This document shows, piece by piece, positions 8,707 to 16,066 of a stretch of DNA of 47,278 bases (the stretch's first letter is position 1; every line of letters starts with the position of its first letter). Both the position numbers and the translations under genes were made by a program. This DNA is from Krumholzibacterium sp965370495 (GTDB lineage Bacteria; Krumholzibacteriota; Krumholzibacteriia; Krumholzibacteriales; Krumholzibacteriaceae): contig CBDUUV010000005.1 in assembly GCA_965370495.1 (NCBI GenBank), positions 1 to 47,278 of the forward strand, in the 5' to 3' direction. The notes under the pieces are model-generated. The model was not told where the DNA came from, did not search any database, and saw nothing but the letters and a program-made list of their open reading frames with translations.

Positions 8707-9525
8707 TTATGATTTCTTCCTGCTCATGCTCTTTGATATCAGGGCATAGATCGAAGGGTGCCTGTCCCCGAGCAAGTGGTTGGTCGATGTTATATTCTTG
8801 TCGGCCGCTTCATGTAAATCTATTTGTTTGACCTTCAGACACTCGCTCCGGTCACCCGCGGAGACGATAACTTCACCCCGGGGATCTACTATCTGGCTTC
8901 CACCTGTAAATGTCAGGCTCATGGCACCGCGTTTTTCTACTCCAATCCTGTTTGCAGTAACAGAAAAAACACCGTTTTCAAGGCTTCTCATCTTCATTCC
9001 CGACTGCCCCCAGGGAAGAACAAGGTTGGCCGGGTGAACCAGTATATTGGCGCCCTTGAGAGTCAGAACTCTGCCGACCTCAGGAAACATCCAGTCGAAA
9101 CAGACCATCATTCCCAGTTTTGCATTACCGGACGATACTACCTTCAGCGATTTGCCAGGGGTGAAAAACAATTTCTCCCGGTCAAAAAGGTGTATCTTCT
9201 GATATACTTCTATTTTACCTTTGGATGATACGTAGACGGAAGAATTGTATATTTTCGAGCCTGATTTTTCGGCTATACCGAAAATAATGTTAAGATTATT
9301 CTTTTTTGCAATATTCTTCATCTCCGTGGTAGTAAAACCACCCTTGACCTTCTCTGCAAGCGATTTCAGTTCGGTCTTATTCTTGAAAAGGTACCCCGTA
9401 TTGAAAAGCTCAGGCAGCACTACTGTCGCGTCCTTGACCTTGCTTAACAAGGTTATAGCCCTTTTCACATTATATTTAATCTCCCCGAACCTGCAACGCA
9501 TCTGGAGAAAACCAAGTTTCATCAT
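8707..9525 (-). CDS. Carbon-nitrogen hydrolase (nitrilase superfamily)
   Basis: A 272-residue single-domain amidase or nitrilase-fold enzyme. The catalytic triad is visible: Glu in VVLPELFNTGY, Lys in YQKIHLFDREK and Cys in GMMVCFDWMFPE. These are family signatures for C-N bond hydrolysis; the substrate (omega-amide, N-carbamoyl amine or other) cannot be told from sequence. ATG start; the adjacent second Met is equally possible. Divergent from the next gene across about 190 bp. Confidence 0.9.
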   Translation of the reverse strand: MMKLGFLQMRCRFGEIKYNVKRAITLLSKVKDATVVLPELFNTGYLFKNKTELKSLAEKVKGGFTTTEMKNIAKKNNLNIIFGIAEKSGSKIYNSSVYVSSKGKIEVYQKIHLFDREKLFFTPGKSLKVVSSGNAKLGMMVCFDWMFPEVGRVLTLKGANILVHPANLVLPWGQSGMKMRSLENGVFSVTANRIGVEKRGAMSLTFTGGSQIVDPRGEVIVSAGDRSECLKVKQIDLHEAADKNITSTNHLLGDRHPSIYALISKSMSRKKS

Positions 9526-9571
9526 CTATCCTCGTCTTTCAGCTAATAATCTTCCGTCTATCCCGTACAAC

Positions 9572-9598
9572 AGTATAATACTATAACAGAATCGTCAA
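9572..9598 (-). promoter_or_regulatory. Possible promoter of the nitrilase-family gene
   Basis: Minus-strand TTGACG (plus 9593-9598) and TATACT (plus 9572-9577) with a short 15-bp spacer, about 45 bp upstream of the start. Confidence 0.3.
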
Positions 9599-9718
9599 AA
9601 TTATAAACTATTAATTTGCGCATGCCGTCAGTGGTCTTTTTCATAATGGCATACTCTTTGCTGAAATACTACGACAGACACCAGAAACCGCAGCTTGGCA
9701 ATGCATCGGAGATTCGAC

Positions 9719-10483
9719 ATGACTGCAATCAGCACTTACACGTCAGTAGGGAAAGTTAAGTCCTCACCTGAATCCACCAGCTTTTTCATGATGAACAACC
9801 TTCTCTACAGTAGAATAGAAAGCGGGTATCCCTCAAATGATGACTGCTTCGATGAAGACGTAAACGTATATCTCGCCAGCCTTCTTGAATCACTGATTCA
9901 CCCTGAGTATCACCAGGCTCTTAAAAGATACGTCGTACCATACGACCTTTTACTTTTTGAAAGCATCCGTAATGAGAAAAACCCAAGAGTAAAATACCTG
10001 ACATACAAAATAAATGCCGATTTTCTACTCGTTTCAATGGGTATATTCAATAATGCTTCCGGAACCAGGCCCAACTCAACGCCGCACATGAACTTCACAA
10101 CCGAAACATATATCGGAAGAGGAAAGACATACTATAGCCTGGCCCAATCCTATTTGGTCCAGACATTGCGCCAATCGACCGCTATAGCGGATATATTGGG
10201 GAAACTGTCAAAAAACTTTGAAAAATACGTAAAAACCCTCTCTGTTATGAAAAGTGAATATTTCAATATTTTTGACAGGATATCCAATGGAGAACTATAC
10301 CATCTCGAGTGTTCAATACGGGAAAAAGACATAACGAAGCAACTCAGCAGAACATACGATGAATTTCTCGATGCGTATTCTCGTTTCAGGAAGGAAAACT
10401 CCACTGAGTCGAAGAAAATCGTCAAGGAAAAGGCCGCTCAACTCCGCAAGCTCGACCTTTCTTTTGAATTCGACATCGATTGA
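9719..10483 (+). CDS. Unknown soluble protein
   Basis: A 254-residue protein I do not recognise. The start is placed at ATG 9719 because GGAG lies seven bases upstream; in-frame TTG 9695 and ATG 9701 would add 8 or 6 residues. It has no signal peptide or membrane segment. It is rich in Tyr, Asn and charged residues, with a likely helical second half (about 130-245) ending in charged KKIVKEKAAQLRKLDLSFEF. It runs convergently into the alpha/beta hydrolase gene with a 13-bp gap. No function is proposed. Confidence 0.8.
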   Translation: MTAISTYTSVGKVKSSPESTSFFMMNNLLYSRIESGYPSNDDCFDEDVNVYLASLLESLIHPEYHQALKRYVVPYDLLLFESIRNEKNPRVKYLTYKINADFLLVSMGIFNNASGTRPNSTPHMNFTTETYIGRGKTYYSLAQSYLVQTLRQSTAIADILGKLSKNFEKYVKTLSVMKSEYFNIFDRISNGELYHLECSIREKDITKQLSRTYDEFLDAYSRFRKENSTESKKIVKEKAAQLRKLDLSFEFDID

Positions 10484-10496
10484 ACCACAAAATCGA

Positions 10497-11453
10497 TCAG
10501 ACCTTCTTGATAAAATCAGCACACAGCTTCGCTACTTCTTCCGCCCTGCTCCCCCGGATAAGAACGTGGCCCCCATCCCTTAACCAGACAAATTTTGACT
10601 TGGGATTTGTGCTGTGCCGTTTCAAAAAATTTAACCCCTTGGAGCTTATGACAGGATCATCTTCAGCCTGGATCACCAGGATAGGGTCATTGACAGGCGC
10701 AAACTCAGATCGTGTTTTCTCGATAAGTTCGATTATCGTTGTTTTGACAGGGGCAATCTCCTTCGCCAGTGACGGAAGGACCTTCTGCCACAACCTGAAA
10801 AAGAGATACCTGTTGCTTCTTGTCGGAAACAACCCCGGGGATATCAGGATAGTTCCTTTTACGGGAAATTTCCTCAACAGGTTCAGAGCCAGCGTCCCCC
10901 CAAAACTCATTCCGATCACATAAGTGCTCTTTGAGTAGCTGAGGAGAGTATCCAGCACAACCTCGGACTGCGACAGGCTGACACTCCAGGTGCTTCTATT
11001 TCGAACGTGATTTCCGTTATTCCCTTTCCGGTTCCCATTACCGAACCGGCCTCTCAAGAAATCGCCAAATCCTGAATCAACAGACTTTGGATCGATAGGT
11101 AGCCTGATCGCGTATACAGTGTATCCCTGACTATAGAGACTGTCAGCAAGGAAACGCATCTCGTCCGGAGTGCCACCAGTGCCATGGATCAGGAAACAAC
11201 AGATCGCTTCCCTCTCCTGCAGCATAAGGAAACTTCTCTCTTTTTCAGGAACTCCGGCCTTTCTTTCGATGAACAGTCTGCTCTCATGAAAGAATTTCAC
11301 CAGATCTTTTCTCAAGGCATGATTGTCAGGATTGTTTTCCAGTTTCTGTTGTAATTCCCAGACCGACTGGTTGATCTTTTCGAGTGTATCAGACAACCTG
11401 GACCTTTCCGACAGGAAATCCCTGTTGCAACATATTACTCTCCCTGCCCCCAC
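10497..11453 (-). CDS. Alpha/beta hydrolase (esterase/lipase-like)
   Basis: The first 80 residues are a charged helical extension. The hydrolase domain follows, with an oxyanion segment LIHGTGGTPDEM, the nucleophile elbow GMSFGG (Ser), an acid in LVIQAEDDPVIS and the final His in RDGGHVLI. This resembles carboxylesterase Est30-type or monoacylglycerol lipase-type enzymes; the substrate is unknown. It starts 20 bp after guaB and probably shares its transcript. Confidence 0.88.
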   Translation of the reverse strand: MGAGRVICCNRDFLSERSRLSDTLEKINQSVWELQQKLENNPDNHALRKDLVKFFHESRLFIERKAGVPEKERSFLMLQEREAICCFLIHGTGGTPDEMRFLADSLYSQGYTVYAIRLPIDPKSVDSGFGDFLRGRFGNGNRKGNNGNHVRNRSTWSVSLSQSEVVLDTLLSYSKSTYVIGMSFGGTLALNLLRKFPVKGTILISPGLFPTRSNRYLFFRLWQKVLPSLAKEIAPVKTTIIELIEKTRSEFAPVNDPILVIQAEDDPVISSKGLNFLKRHSTNPKSKFVWLRDGGHVLIRGSRAEEVAKLCADFIKKV

Positions 11454-11473
11454 ACACGAAATTTGACCACGAT

Positions 11474-12940
11474 CTAACTCGTCCTGTAATTCGGGGCTTC
11501 CTTGGTTATCACTATATCATGCGGATGACTCTCACGTAATCCTGCCTGCGTTATCCTCAAAAACCGGCCCTTTTTCTTTAACTCCTCGATCTTCCCGACA
11601 CCGCAGTACCCCATACCTGCCCTCAACCCTCCCATCAATTGAAAGACATTGCTTGAAAGGCTTCCCTTGTATGAGACTCTTCCTTCTATACCTTCGGCCA
11701 CGAACTTGTTTTCCTCAATCACATTTTCCTGGAAATACCTGTCGCTGCTGCCCTTTTTCATGGCGCCTACCGATCCCATCCCGCGATATACCTTGAAGCT
11801 CTTTCCCTGGTGGTAGATTATCTCGCCCGGGCTCTCTTCTGTTCCGGCGAACAAACTTCCAATCATGACACTGTCAGCGCCGGCAGCAATCGCCTTGGTA
11901 ATGTCACCTGAATACTTGACTCCACCGTCGGCGATCAGGGGAACACCGGCTTTTGCGGCTACGGCAGCACAGTCCATGATCGCCGTGATCTGCGGAACAC
12001 CAATACCCGCGATTACCCGCGTTGTACAGATAGCCCCCGGGCCAATCCCGACCTTTATCGCATCTACACCCAGCCGTACAAGATCACGGGCCGCAGCAGT
12101 CGTTGCGACATTACCCGCTATCAGCTGCACCCCCCTGTATTTTTTCCTGATCTTCTCAACGGTATCGAGTACGGCTTTCGAATGACCATGGGCTGTATCT
12201 ACAACAATGACATCGACCGAGACATCGATGAGCGCTTTGACTCTCTTCATCGTATCGGCGCCAATACCTACAGCCGCCCCGACCCGCAGCCTGCCCTTTG
12301 AATCCTTGCAGGCATTGGGATAATCAATTCTTTTCTGGATATCCTTGACAGTAATCAGTCCCTTGAGACAATTCTTGCTGTTTACGACCGGAAGTTTCTC
12401 TATTCTGTTCGCATGCAGAATTTTCACAGCCTCATCCATCGTAATACCTTCGGAAGCAGTGATGAGCTTCCTGGTCATGACCTTGCTGACCTTGGTATCG
12501 TAACGCCCTATGAATCTCAGGTCCCTGTTCGTGAGAATACCCACCAATACATTCTTGCTATTTACTATCGGAAGGCCCGAGATTCTGTATTTCTCCATCA
12601 CGTCTAACGCTTCGCTCACAAGGTGGTCAGGCGAGATCGTAACTGGATCGGTAATCATGCCACTTTCGCTTCTCTTTACCTTCTCAACATGTTCGGCCTG
12701 AATATCTATCGGAAAATTCTTGTGGATGATCCCGATTCCACCCTCCCTCGCCAGAGCTATCGCCAGAGAGGCCTCGGTAACAGTATCCATCGCTGCGGAG
12801 ACTACAGGTATGTTCAGCCATATTTTACGCGTTAGACGCGTTCTGAGATTAACTTTCTGTGGGTGTATTCTGGATTTTGCGGGAATCAGGAGAACGTCAT
12901 CGAATGTGAGCCCTTCCTTAAATATTTTTCCTTCTTTCAC
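11474..12940 (-). CDS. guaB: Inosine-5'-monophosphate dehydrogenase
   Basis: Oxidises IMP to XMP with NAD+, the committed step of guanine nucleotide synthesis. The 488-residue length is standard. The N-terminal TIM barrel (GLTFDDVLLIPAKS) is interrupted by two CBS domains at about 95-205 (MITDPVTISPD, VMTRKLITAS). The catalytic loop GIGPGAICTTR contains the active-site Cys, and the flap region EGIEGRVSYKG is present. GTG start with a weak Shine-Dalgarno but a strong upstream promoter. The alpha/beta hydrolase gene follows by 20 bp. Confidence 0.97.
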   Translation of the reverse strand: MKEGKIFKEGLTFDDVLLIPAKSRIHPQKVNLRTRLTRKIWLNIPVVSAAMDTVTEASLAIALAREGGIGIIHKNFPIDIQAEHVEKVKRSESGMITDPVTISPDHLVSEALDVMEKYRISGLPIVNSKNVLVGILTNRDLRFIGRYDTKVSKVMTRKLITASEGITMDEAVKILHANRIEKLPVVNSKNCLKGLITVKDIQKRIDYPNACKDSKGRLRVGAAVGIGADTMKRVKALIDVSVDVIVVDTAHGHSKAVLDTVEKIRKKYRGVQLIAGNVATTAAARDLVRLGVDAIKVGIGPGAICTTRVIAGIGVPQITAIMDCAAVAAKAGVPLIADGGVKYSGDITKAIAAGADSVMIGSLFAGTEESPGEIIYHQGKSFKVYRGMGSVGAMKKGSSDRYFQENVIEENKFVAEGIEGRVSYKGSLSSNVFQLMGGLRAGMGYCGVGKIEELKKKGRFLRITQAGLRESHPHDIVITKEAPNYRTS

Positions 12941-13008
12941 CTGTCACGAAAGAGCTTCAGACTCTCTCTCCCCCCTTTCAATACCAAAATCCCAGATAAT
13001 GTTACTGC

Positions 13009-13037
13009 AACATACCTTTTGTAAATAATCCTGTCAA
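13009..13037 (-). promoter_or_regulatory. guaB promoter
   Basis: Minus-strand TTGACA (plus 13032-13037), 17-bp spacer, TATGTT (plus 13009-13014), about 65 bp before guaB. The spacer contains GATTATTTACA, which also occurs as a half-site of the first palindrome in the 395-bp repeats; this may be chance. Confidence 0.6.
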
Positions 13038-13084
13038 GGTTGAACACCTGAACAGACCGCTTGCCCGCGCGTGCCATGATTTGA

Positions 13085-13900
13085 TTACAACTCCGTAACC
13101 CACTTCCCATCCAACGGACACCTCACCATCCTGCGCCCTTTCCACAACGCCAGGTCTGTCACACCGGAGCGCGAAAGAAGAAGAAACGCATCGCTGAAAT
13201 CGCGCCCTACATCGGAGGGAATATGCGCGTCCGATCCAAGAGTCACCGGAATATTCTCATTTACACACGCTTTCAGAAAATCGAGTCCGGGATATACAGC
13301 TCCGGCCCCCCTCCTCAGTCCAGCCGTGTTTACCTCGACAGCCATATTCTTTATCCTGAGCAGTCTGGCAATTTTTCTGTAATGATCACCCATATCCGTG
13401 ACAGGCAAAAAATCCTCCTTCACGATCGCATCGGGATGGGCAAGAATATCGAAAAGGCCACTTTCTATCATCTTTCCCACAAGCTTGAAGTAGGCAGGAA
13501 AAACCCTGGCAGGATCCTCTGTCCGGTAACGCTCCCGTCCCACCCTGCTGGTAAAATGCCAGTCCCCAAGAAAATGTACCGCCCCAAGCACATAATCAAA
13601 CGCCGCTCTCGAAAGAAGCCTCCGTGTCTCTGATTCGTAACCCTGAAAGTAATCCGCCTCTATGCCAAGCCGGATCCTTATCCTGCCGCTGTATTTTTCC
13701 TGTAAATAATTAACAAGCCGGACATATTCAGGAAGCCTCTCCTCCAGCATCGCGTGGTAGGGATCGGGCTTCGTGACCAGAGGCAGATGGGCGCTGAACC
13801 CTATTTCGACAAACCCCCTGGCAAGAGCGCTGAGTACATACTCTTCCAGGCTGCCCTTACCATGCCCGCAGAAATCACCATGCAGATGATAATCGATCAT
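13085..13900 (-). CDS. PHP-domain phosphatase, histidinol-phosphatase (HisK) type
   Basis: A 271-residue PHP metallo-phosphatase. Metal ligands are seen in MIDYHLHGDFCGHG, in the GFSAHLPL motif, in GIEADY, GAVHFL, LAHPDAI and near the end GSDAHIPSDVG. This order is typical of HisK-type histidinol-phosphate phosphatase, but related PHP enzymes act on other phosphoesters. The start is taken at plus 13900, where the conserved MIDYHLHGD begins; an upstream GTG/ATG would add about 30 non-conserved residues. No other his genes are near. Confidence 0.85.
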   Translation of the reverse strand: MIDYHLHGDFCGHGKGSLEEYVLSALARGFVEIGFSAHLPLVTKPDPYHAMLEERLPEYVRLVNYLQEKYSGRIRIRLGIEADYFQGYESETRRLLSRAAFDYVLGAVHFLGDWHFTSRVGRERYRTEDPARVFPAYFKLVGKMIESGLFDILAHPDAIVKEDFLPVTDMGDHYRKIARLLRIKNMAVEVNTAGLRRGAGAVYPGLDFLKACVNENIPVTLGSDAHIPSDVGRDFSDAFLLLSRSGVTDLALWKGRRMVRCPLDGKWVTEL

Positions 13901-14005
13901 AACGTACAGACTACAGCATCTGAATGACACAGGCAAGGATCGGAGTATGCGACAGGCGAAAATTCTGATACACAGCCGGAACAGGGTCAATGATCGACAT
14001 GAAAT

Positions 14006-14043
14006 GTAAATGATTATTTACACAATAGTAAACATTTATTTAC
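14006..14043. promoter_or_regulatory. Twin palindromic operators in repeat copy 1
   Basis: GTAAATGATTATTTAC at 14006-14021 and GTAAACATTTATTTAC at 14028-14043 share the consensus GTAAAYRWTTATTTAC. Their centres are 22 bp apart, two helical turns, as expected for two dimers bound on one DNA face. They overlap a possible plus-strand promoter (TTTACA at 14017-14022, 17-bp spacer, TTACAT at 14040-14045). The same sites recur at 30267-30304. Confidence 0.5.
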
Positions 14044-14089
14044 ATATCAATTTGTTGTTATCAAACAAGTTACACGGATTTGTTTCATG

Positions 14090-14107
14090 TGTCAATATTA
14101 GTTGACA
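14090..14107. promoter_or_regulatory. 18-bp dyad in repeat copy 1
   Basis: TGTCAATATTAGTTGACA: 6-bp arms TGTCAA/TTGACA around TATTAG. Its arms also form TTGACA on both strands; the minus-strand one is followed at 17 bp by TAACTT, a possible leftward promoter. The same dyad lies at 30351-30368. Confidence 0.35.
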
Positions 14108-14164
14108 TTCCTTGCGGCTCATTTCCTCCCGGTCGAATCGCCCGGAAAATATATATGCCTGGTA

Positions 14165-14219
14165 TCTTGTTGTTTGACTGGTTGTTACGGCTGCCCGGAA
14201 ACCATAAGAAACAACAGGG
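14165..14219 (+). ncRNA. Stem-loop in the peptide leader (copy 1)
   Basis: The RNA can form a long hairpin: 14165-14175 (UCUUGUUGUUU) with 14209-14219, then GGUU (14180-14183) with AACC (14200-14203), then CGG with CCG closing a CUGC loop. A second AAACAACAGG at 14269-14278 could compete for the same arm, and ACAACATG (14231-14238) can pair over the peptide start codon (14310-14317). This suggests translation control or a structured small RNA. Pairing was found by eye, not by energy folding. Confidence 0.4.
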
Positions 14220-14310
14220 AATTGTGGCACACAACATGCTGTAGCAATACACCGTGAGCAGCAATAATAAACAACAGGAATTGACCGGGAACTACTGGAA
14301 AGGAGCTGAC

Positions 14311-14391
14311 ATGTTGTTCTTCTCAAACATCGCGCTGATAGTTGCCCTGATGATAGCTGGCAAGAGTGTCTGGGGCAAAAGTGTCTGGTAA
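14311..14391 (+). CDS. 26-residue hydrophobic peptide with tandem KSVW (copy 1)
   Basis: An ORF of 26 codons too short for normal gene calling. AAGGAG at 14300-14305 sits five bases before ATG 14311. The first 17 residues are a hydrophobic segment (MLFFSNIALIVALMIAG), enough to cross or insert into the membrane. The tail is KSVWGKSVW, a near-tandem repeat ending in Trp. The stop is exactly the end of the 395-bp repeat. Short hydrophobic peptides like this include type I toxins and exported pheromone precursors; neither is proven. The LuxR-type gene begins 193 bp downstream. Confidence 0.55.
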   Translation: MLFFSNIALIVALMIAGKSVWGKSVW

Positions 14392-14510
14392 GAATCCGGA
14401 GTTCGCTACGTTAGCCGTCCGAAAATGAATCGTTCAACGGAAAGCTGGGAAATCAGCTTCCAGGCGGAGAAGTATTACACACTCTGTGGGAAATTGAGGC
14501 TATCGTCCTA

Positions 14511-14538
14511 TTGTCAAAAAATAGAGAGAACGTATAAT
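14511..14538 (+). promoter_or_regulatory. Promoter of the small LuxR-type gene
   Basis: TTGTCA (14511-14516), 16-bp spacer, consensus TATAAT (14533-14538). It predicts a leader of about 40 nt before ATG 14585, so the regulator is transcribed independently of the repeat. Confidence 0.65.
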
Positions 14539-14584
14539 AAGACTGAATCATATAGCTCTCCTACTCGCCAAGGAAGGTTTTGTG

Positions 14585-14929
14585 ATGAGCCGTTTTTCCA
14601 GATTCAGCAACGACGAGATAGTATCTTTGATGATGCTTGAAAAACGCAGGCCGGCAGAAAGAATCCTTCAGTGCGCTATTCAAGATATTCAACAAATCAT
14701 TTCATTATCATTGAGTGAATCCGGCGGGGAGCAGTTATCGAAAAGAGAATACGAGATTCTCTGTAATATGCTGCAGGGATTCAGCAATAAGGAGATCGCG
14801 CAGGAACTAAAGATCTCCGAGAAGACGGTCAAGAACCATTTGTGCAAGATATATCGGAAATTCAATGTCAAAAACAGGACCCAGCTGTTCCATCAGCTTC
14901 TCCTGGTCTGCCCCTGTATAAAACTCTAG
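14585..14929 (+). CDS. Small LuxR/GerE-type transcription regulator
   Basis: A 114-residue protein. Residues about 50-110 are a LuxR-type HTH: LSKREYEILCNMLQGFSNKE, then ISEKTVKNHLCKIYRKFNVKN. The first 50 residues are too short for a receiver or autoinducer domain and are not recognised. ATG 14585 is preferred to GTG 14582 because AAGGAAGG lies seven bases before it. It is the first gene after repeat copy 1 and convergent with hypE. How its activity is controlled is unknown; the adjacent peptide is an attractive but untested partner. Confidence 0.88.
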   Translation: MSRFSRFSNDEIVSLMMLEKRRPAERILQCAIQDIQQIISLSLSESGGEQLSKREYEILCNMLQGFSNKEIAQELKISEKTVKNHLCKIYRKFNVKNRTQLFHQLLLVCPCIKL

Positions 14930-14989
14930 AACGCGACAGAGATCGAAGCCTCTGAACCTGTTTATAAAATATCTCTAACCTGACCCGGC

Positions 14990-16006
14990 TCAGCATATCC
15001 TTGGAAGAAGATCTCCGTATGGCAGATCGACGACTCTTTCCCCGCCATACATTGTTTTCATGATAACATGTCCCCCCGGCCCTTCCTCAACTCTGCCTAT
15101 TACCGCAGCTTCCTTTCCAAGCATATGCCGCTGCATCATCTCCAGCACTTCATCAGCACTATTACCGTCAACAATGGTTACAAATTTTCCCTCGTTGGCA
15201 ATATGAAGGGGCTCATACCCCATTAACTCGCACCCCTTGCGCACTGCTTCCTTCAGCGGGATTGCCGATTCATCTATCCGAATACACACCTGCGAATCTT
15301 CGGCAATCTCGTTCAGGACTGCGGCAAGCCCGCCCCTTGTTGCGTCACGCATTACCCTGATCCCCTCTGTCTTTTCCAGCAACGGAACGATCAGTTGCGA
15401 TAGAGGGACAGCATCACTCTCGAGCCCGCTCCCGAAATCCAGGTTTTCACGCAGGCTCAGGATCGCGAGGCCATGATCGCCGATGGTACCATTGATAATT
15501 ACCATGTCCCCCGGTTTCGCAGCCGCCGATGACAGGGCTATACCCTCGGGAACTTCTCCTATACCCGTAGTATTGATGAATATCCCATCCGCTTTCCCTC
15601 TCTCCACGACCTTGGTATCGCCCGTTATTATCGACACCCCCGCTTCTTTTGCTGTCGCCGCAATAGAATCCACTATCCTTCCGAGATCCTCGAAGGAAAA
15701 ACCCTCTTCGATTATCATCGCGAGTGATATAGATACAGGAACGGCCCCGCATACTGCCAGATCGTTGACAGTGCCGCATACTGCCAGATGACCTATGTCT
15801 CCACCGGGGAAAAAGACCGGATCGATCACGAAGGAATCCGTTGTAAAGGCCATCCTGCCTTCTGGAGCATCGATAACAGCACTGTCCTGAAGAGGCGAAT
15901 TATCATCCCCCCCCAACCTTCCAATAATGAACCTGATAAGTTCCTTCATCAATATCCCTCCGCCGCCATGCGCCAGAAGGATCTTTTCCTTGTTATTTTC
16001 AACCAT
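14990..16006 (-). CDS. hypE: Hydrogenase maturation protein HypE
   Basis: Dehydrates the carbamoyl group on its C-terminal Cys to thiocyanate for the CN ligands of [NiFe]-hydrogenase. The 338-residue AIRS/PurM-like ATPase shows LAHGGGGILMKELI, AFTTDSFVIDPVFFPGGDIG and DATRGGLAAVLNE. It ends in PRIC, the essential terminal Cys of the family. It follows hypF by 60 bp on the same strand. Other hyp genes and hydrogenase subunits are not in the window. Confidence 0.96.
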   Translation of the reverse strand: MVENNKEKILLAHGGGGILMKELIRFIIGRLGGDDNSPLQDSAVIDAPEGRMAFTTDSFVIDPVFFPGGDIGHLAVCGTVNDLAVCGAVPVSISLAMIIEEGFSFEDLGRIVDSIAATAKEAGVSIITGDTKVVERGKADGIFINTTGIGEVPEGIALSSAAAKPGDMVIINGTIGDHGLAILSLRENLDFGSGLESDAVPLSQLIVPLLEKTEGIRVMRDATRGGLAAVLNEIAEDSQVCIRIDESAIPLKEAVRKGCELMGYEPLHIANEGKFVTIVDGNSADEVLEMMQRHMLGKEAAVIGRVEEGPGGHVIMKTMYGGERVVDLPYGDLLPRIC

Positions 16007-16066
16007 CAGGGATCAGCCCCCCCCTTTTTCTTTTCCAACTGTCAGCCGGCCTGAATTCATCTCAGG

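Larger units (their letters stand above)
13997..14391 (+). repeat. 395-bp exact repeat, copy 1 (peptide element)
   Basis: Matches 30258-30652 with no difference I can find over 395 bp, in the same orientation, 16,261 bp apart. Both copies contain, in order, twin 16-bp palindromes, an 18-bp dyad, an AACAAC/GTTGTT-rich leader with strong self-complementarity, a Shine-Dalgarno and a 26-codon ORF whose TAA is the last matching base triplet. Flanks differ at once on both sides. No target-site duplication, terminal inverted repeat or transposase is seen. Copy 1 lies between the PHP phosphatase and a luxR-type gene. Confidence 0.97.

Noticed and set aside
14036..14326. Minus-strand 96-codon ORF inside repeat copy 1 (and identical one at 30297-30587)
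   Set aside because: Ser/Cys-rich, no Shine-Dalgarno context or family motif, and it spans the dyads and leader; its duplication follows from the repeat itself. Better seen as chance, though an antisense role of the strand is not excluded.
14425..14640. 71-codon plus-strand ORF between repeat copy 1 and the luxR-type gene
   Set aside because: Covers the consensus luxR promoter and overlaps that gene in another frame; no recognisable domain.
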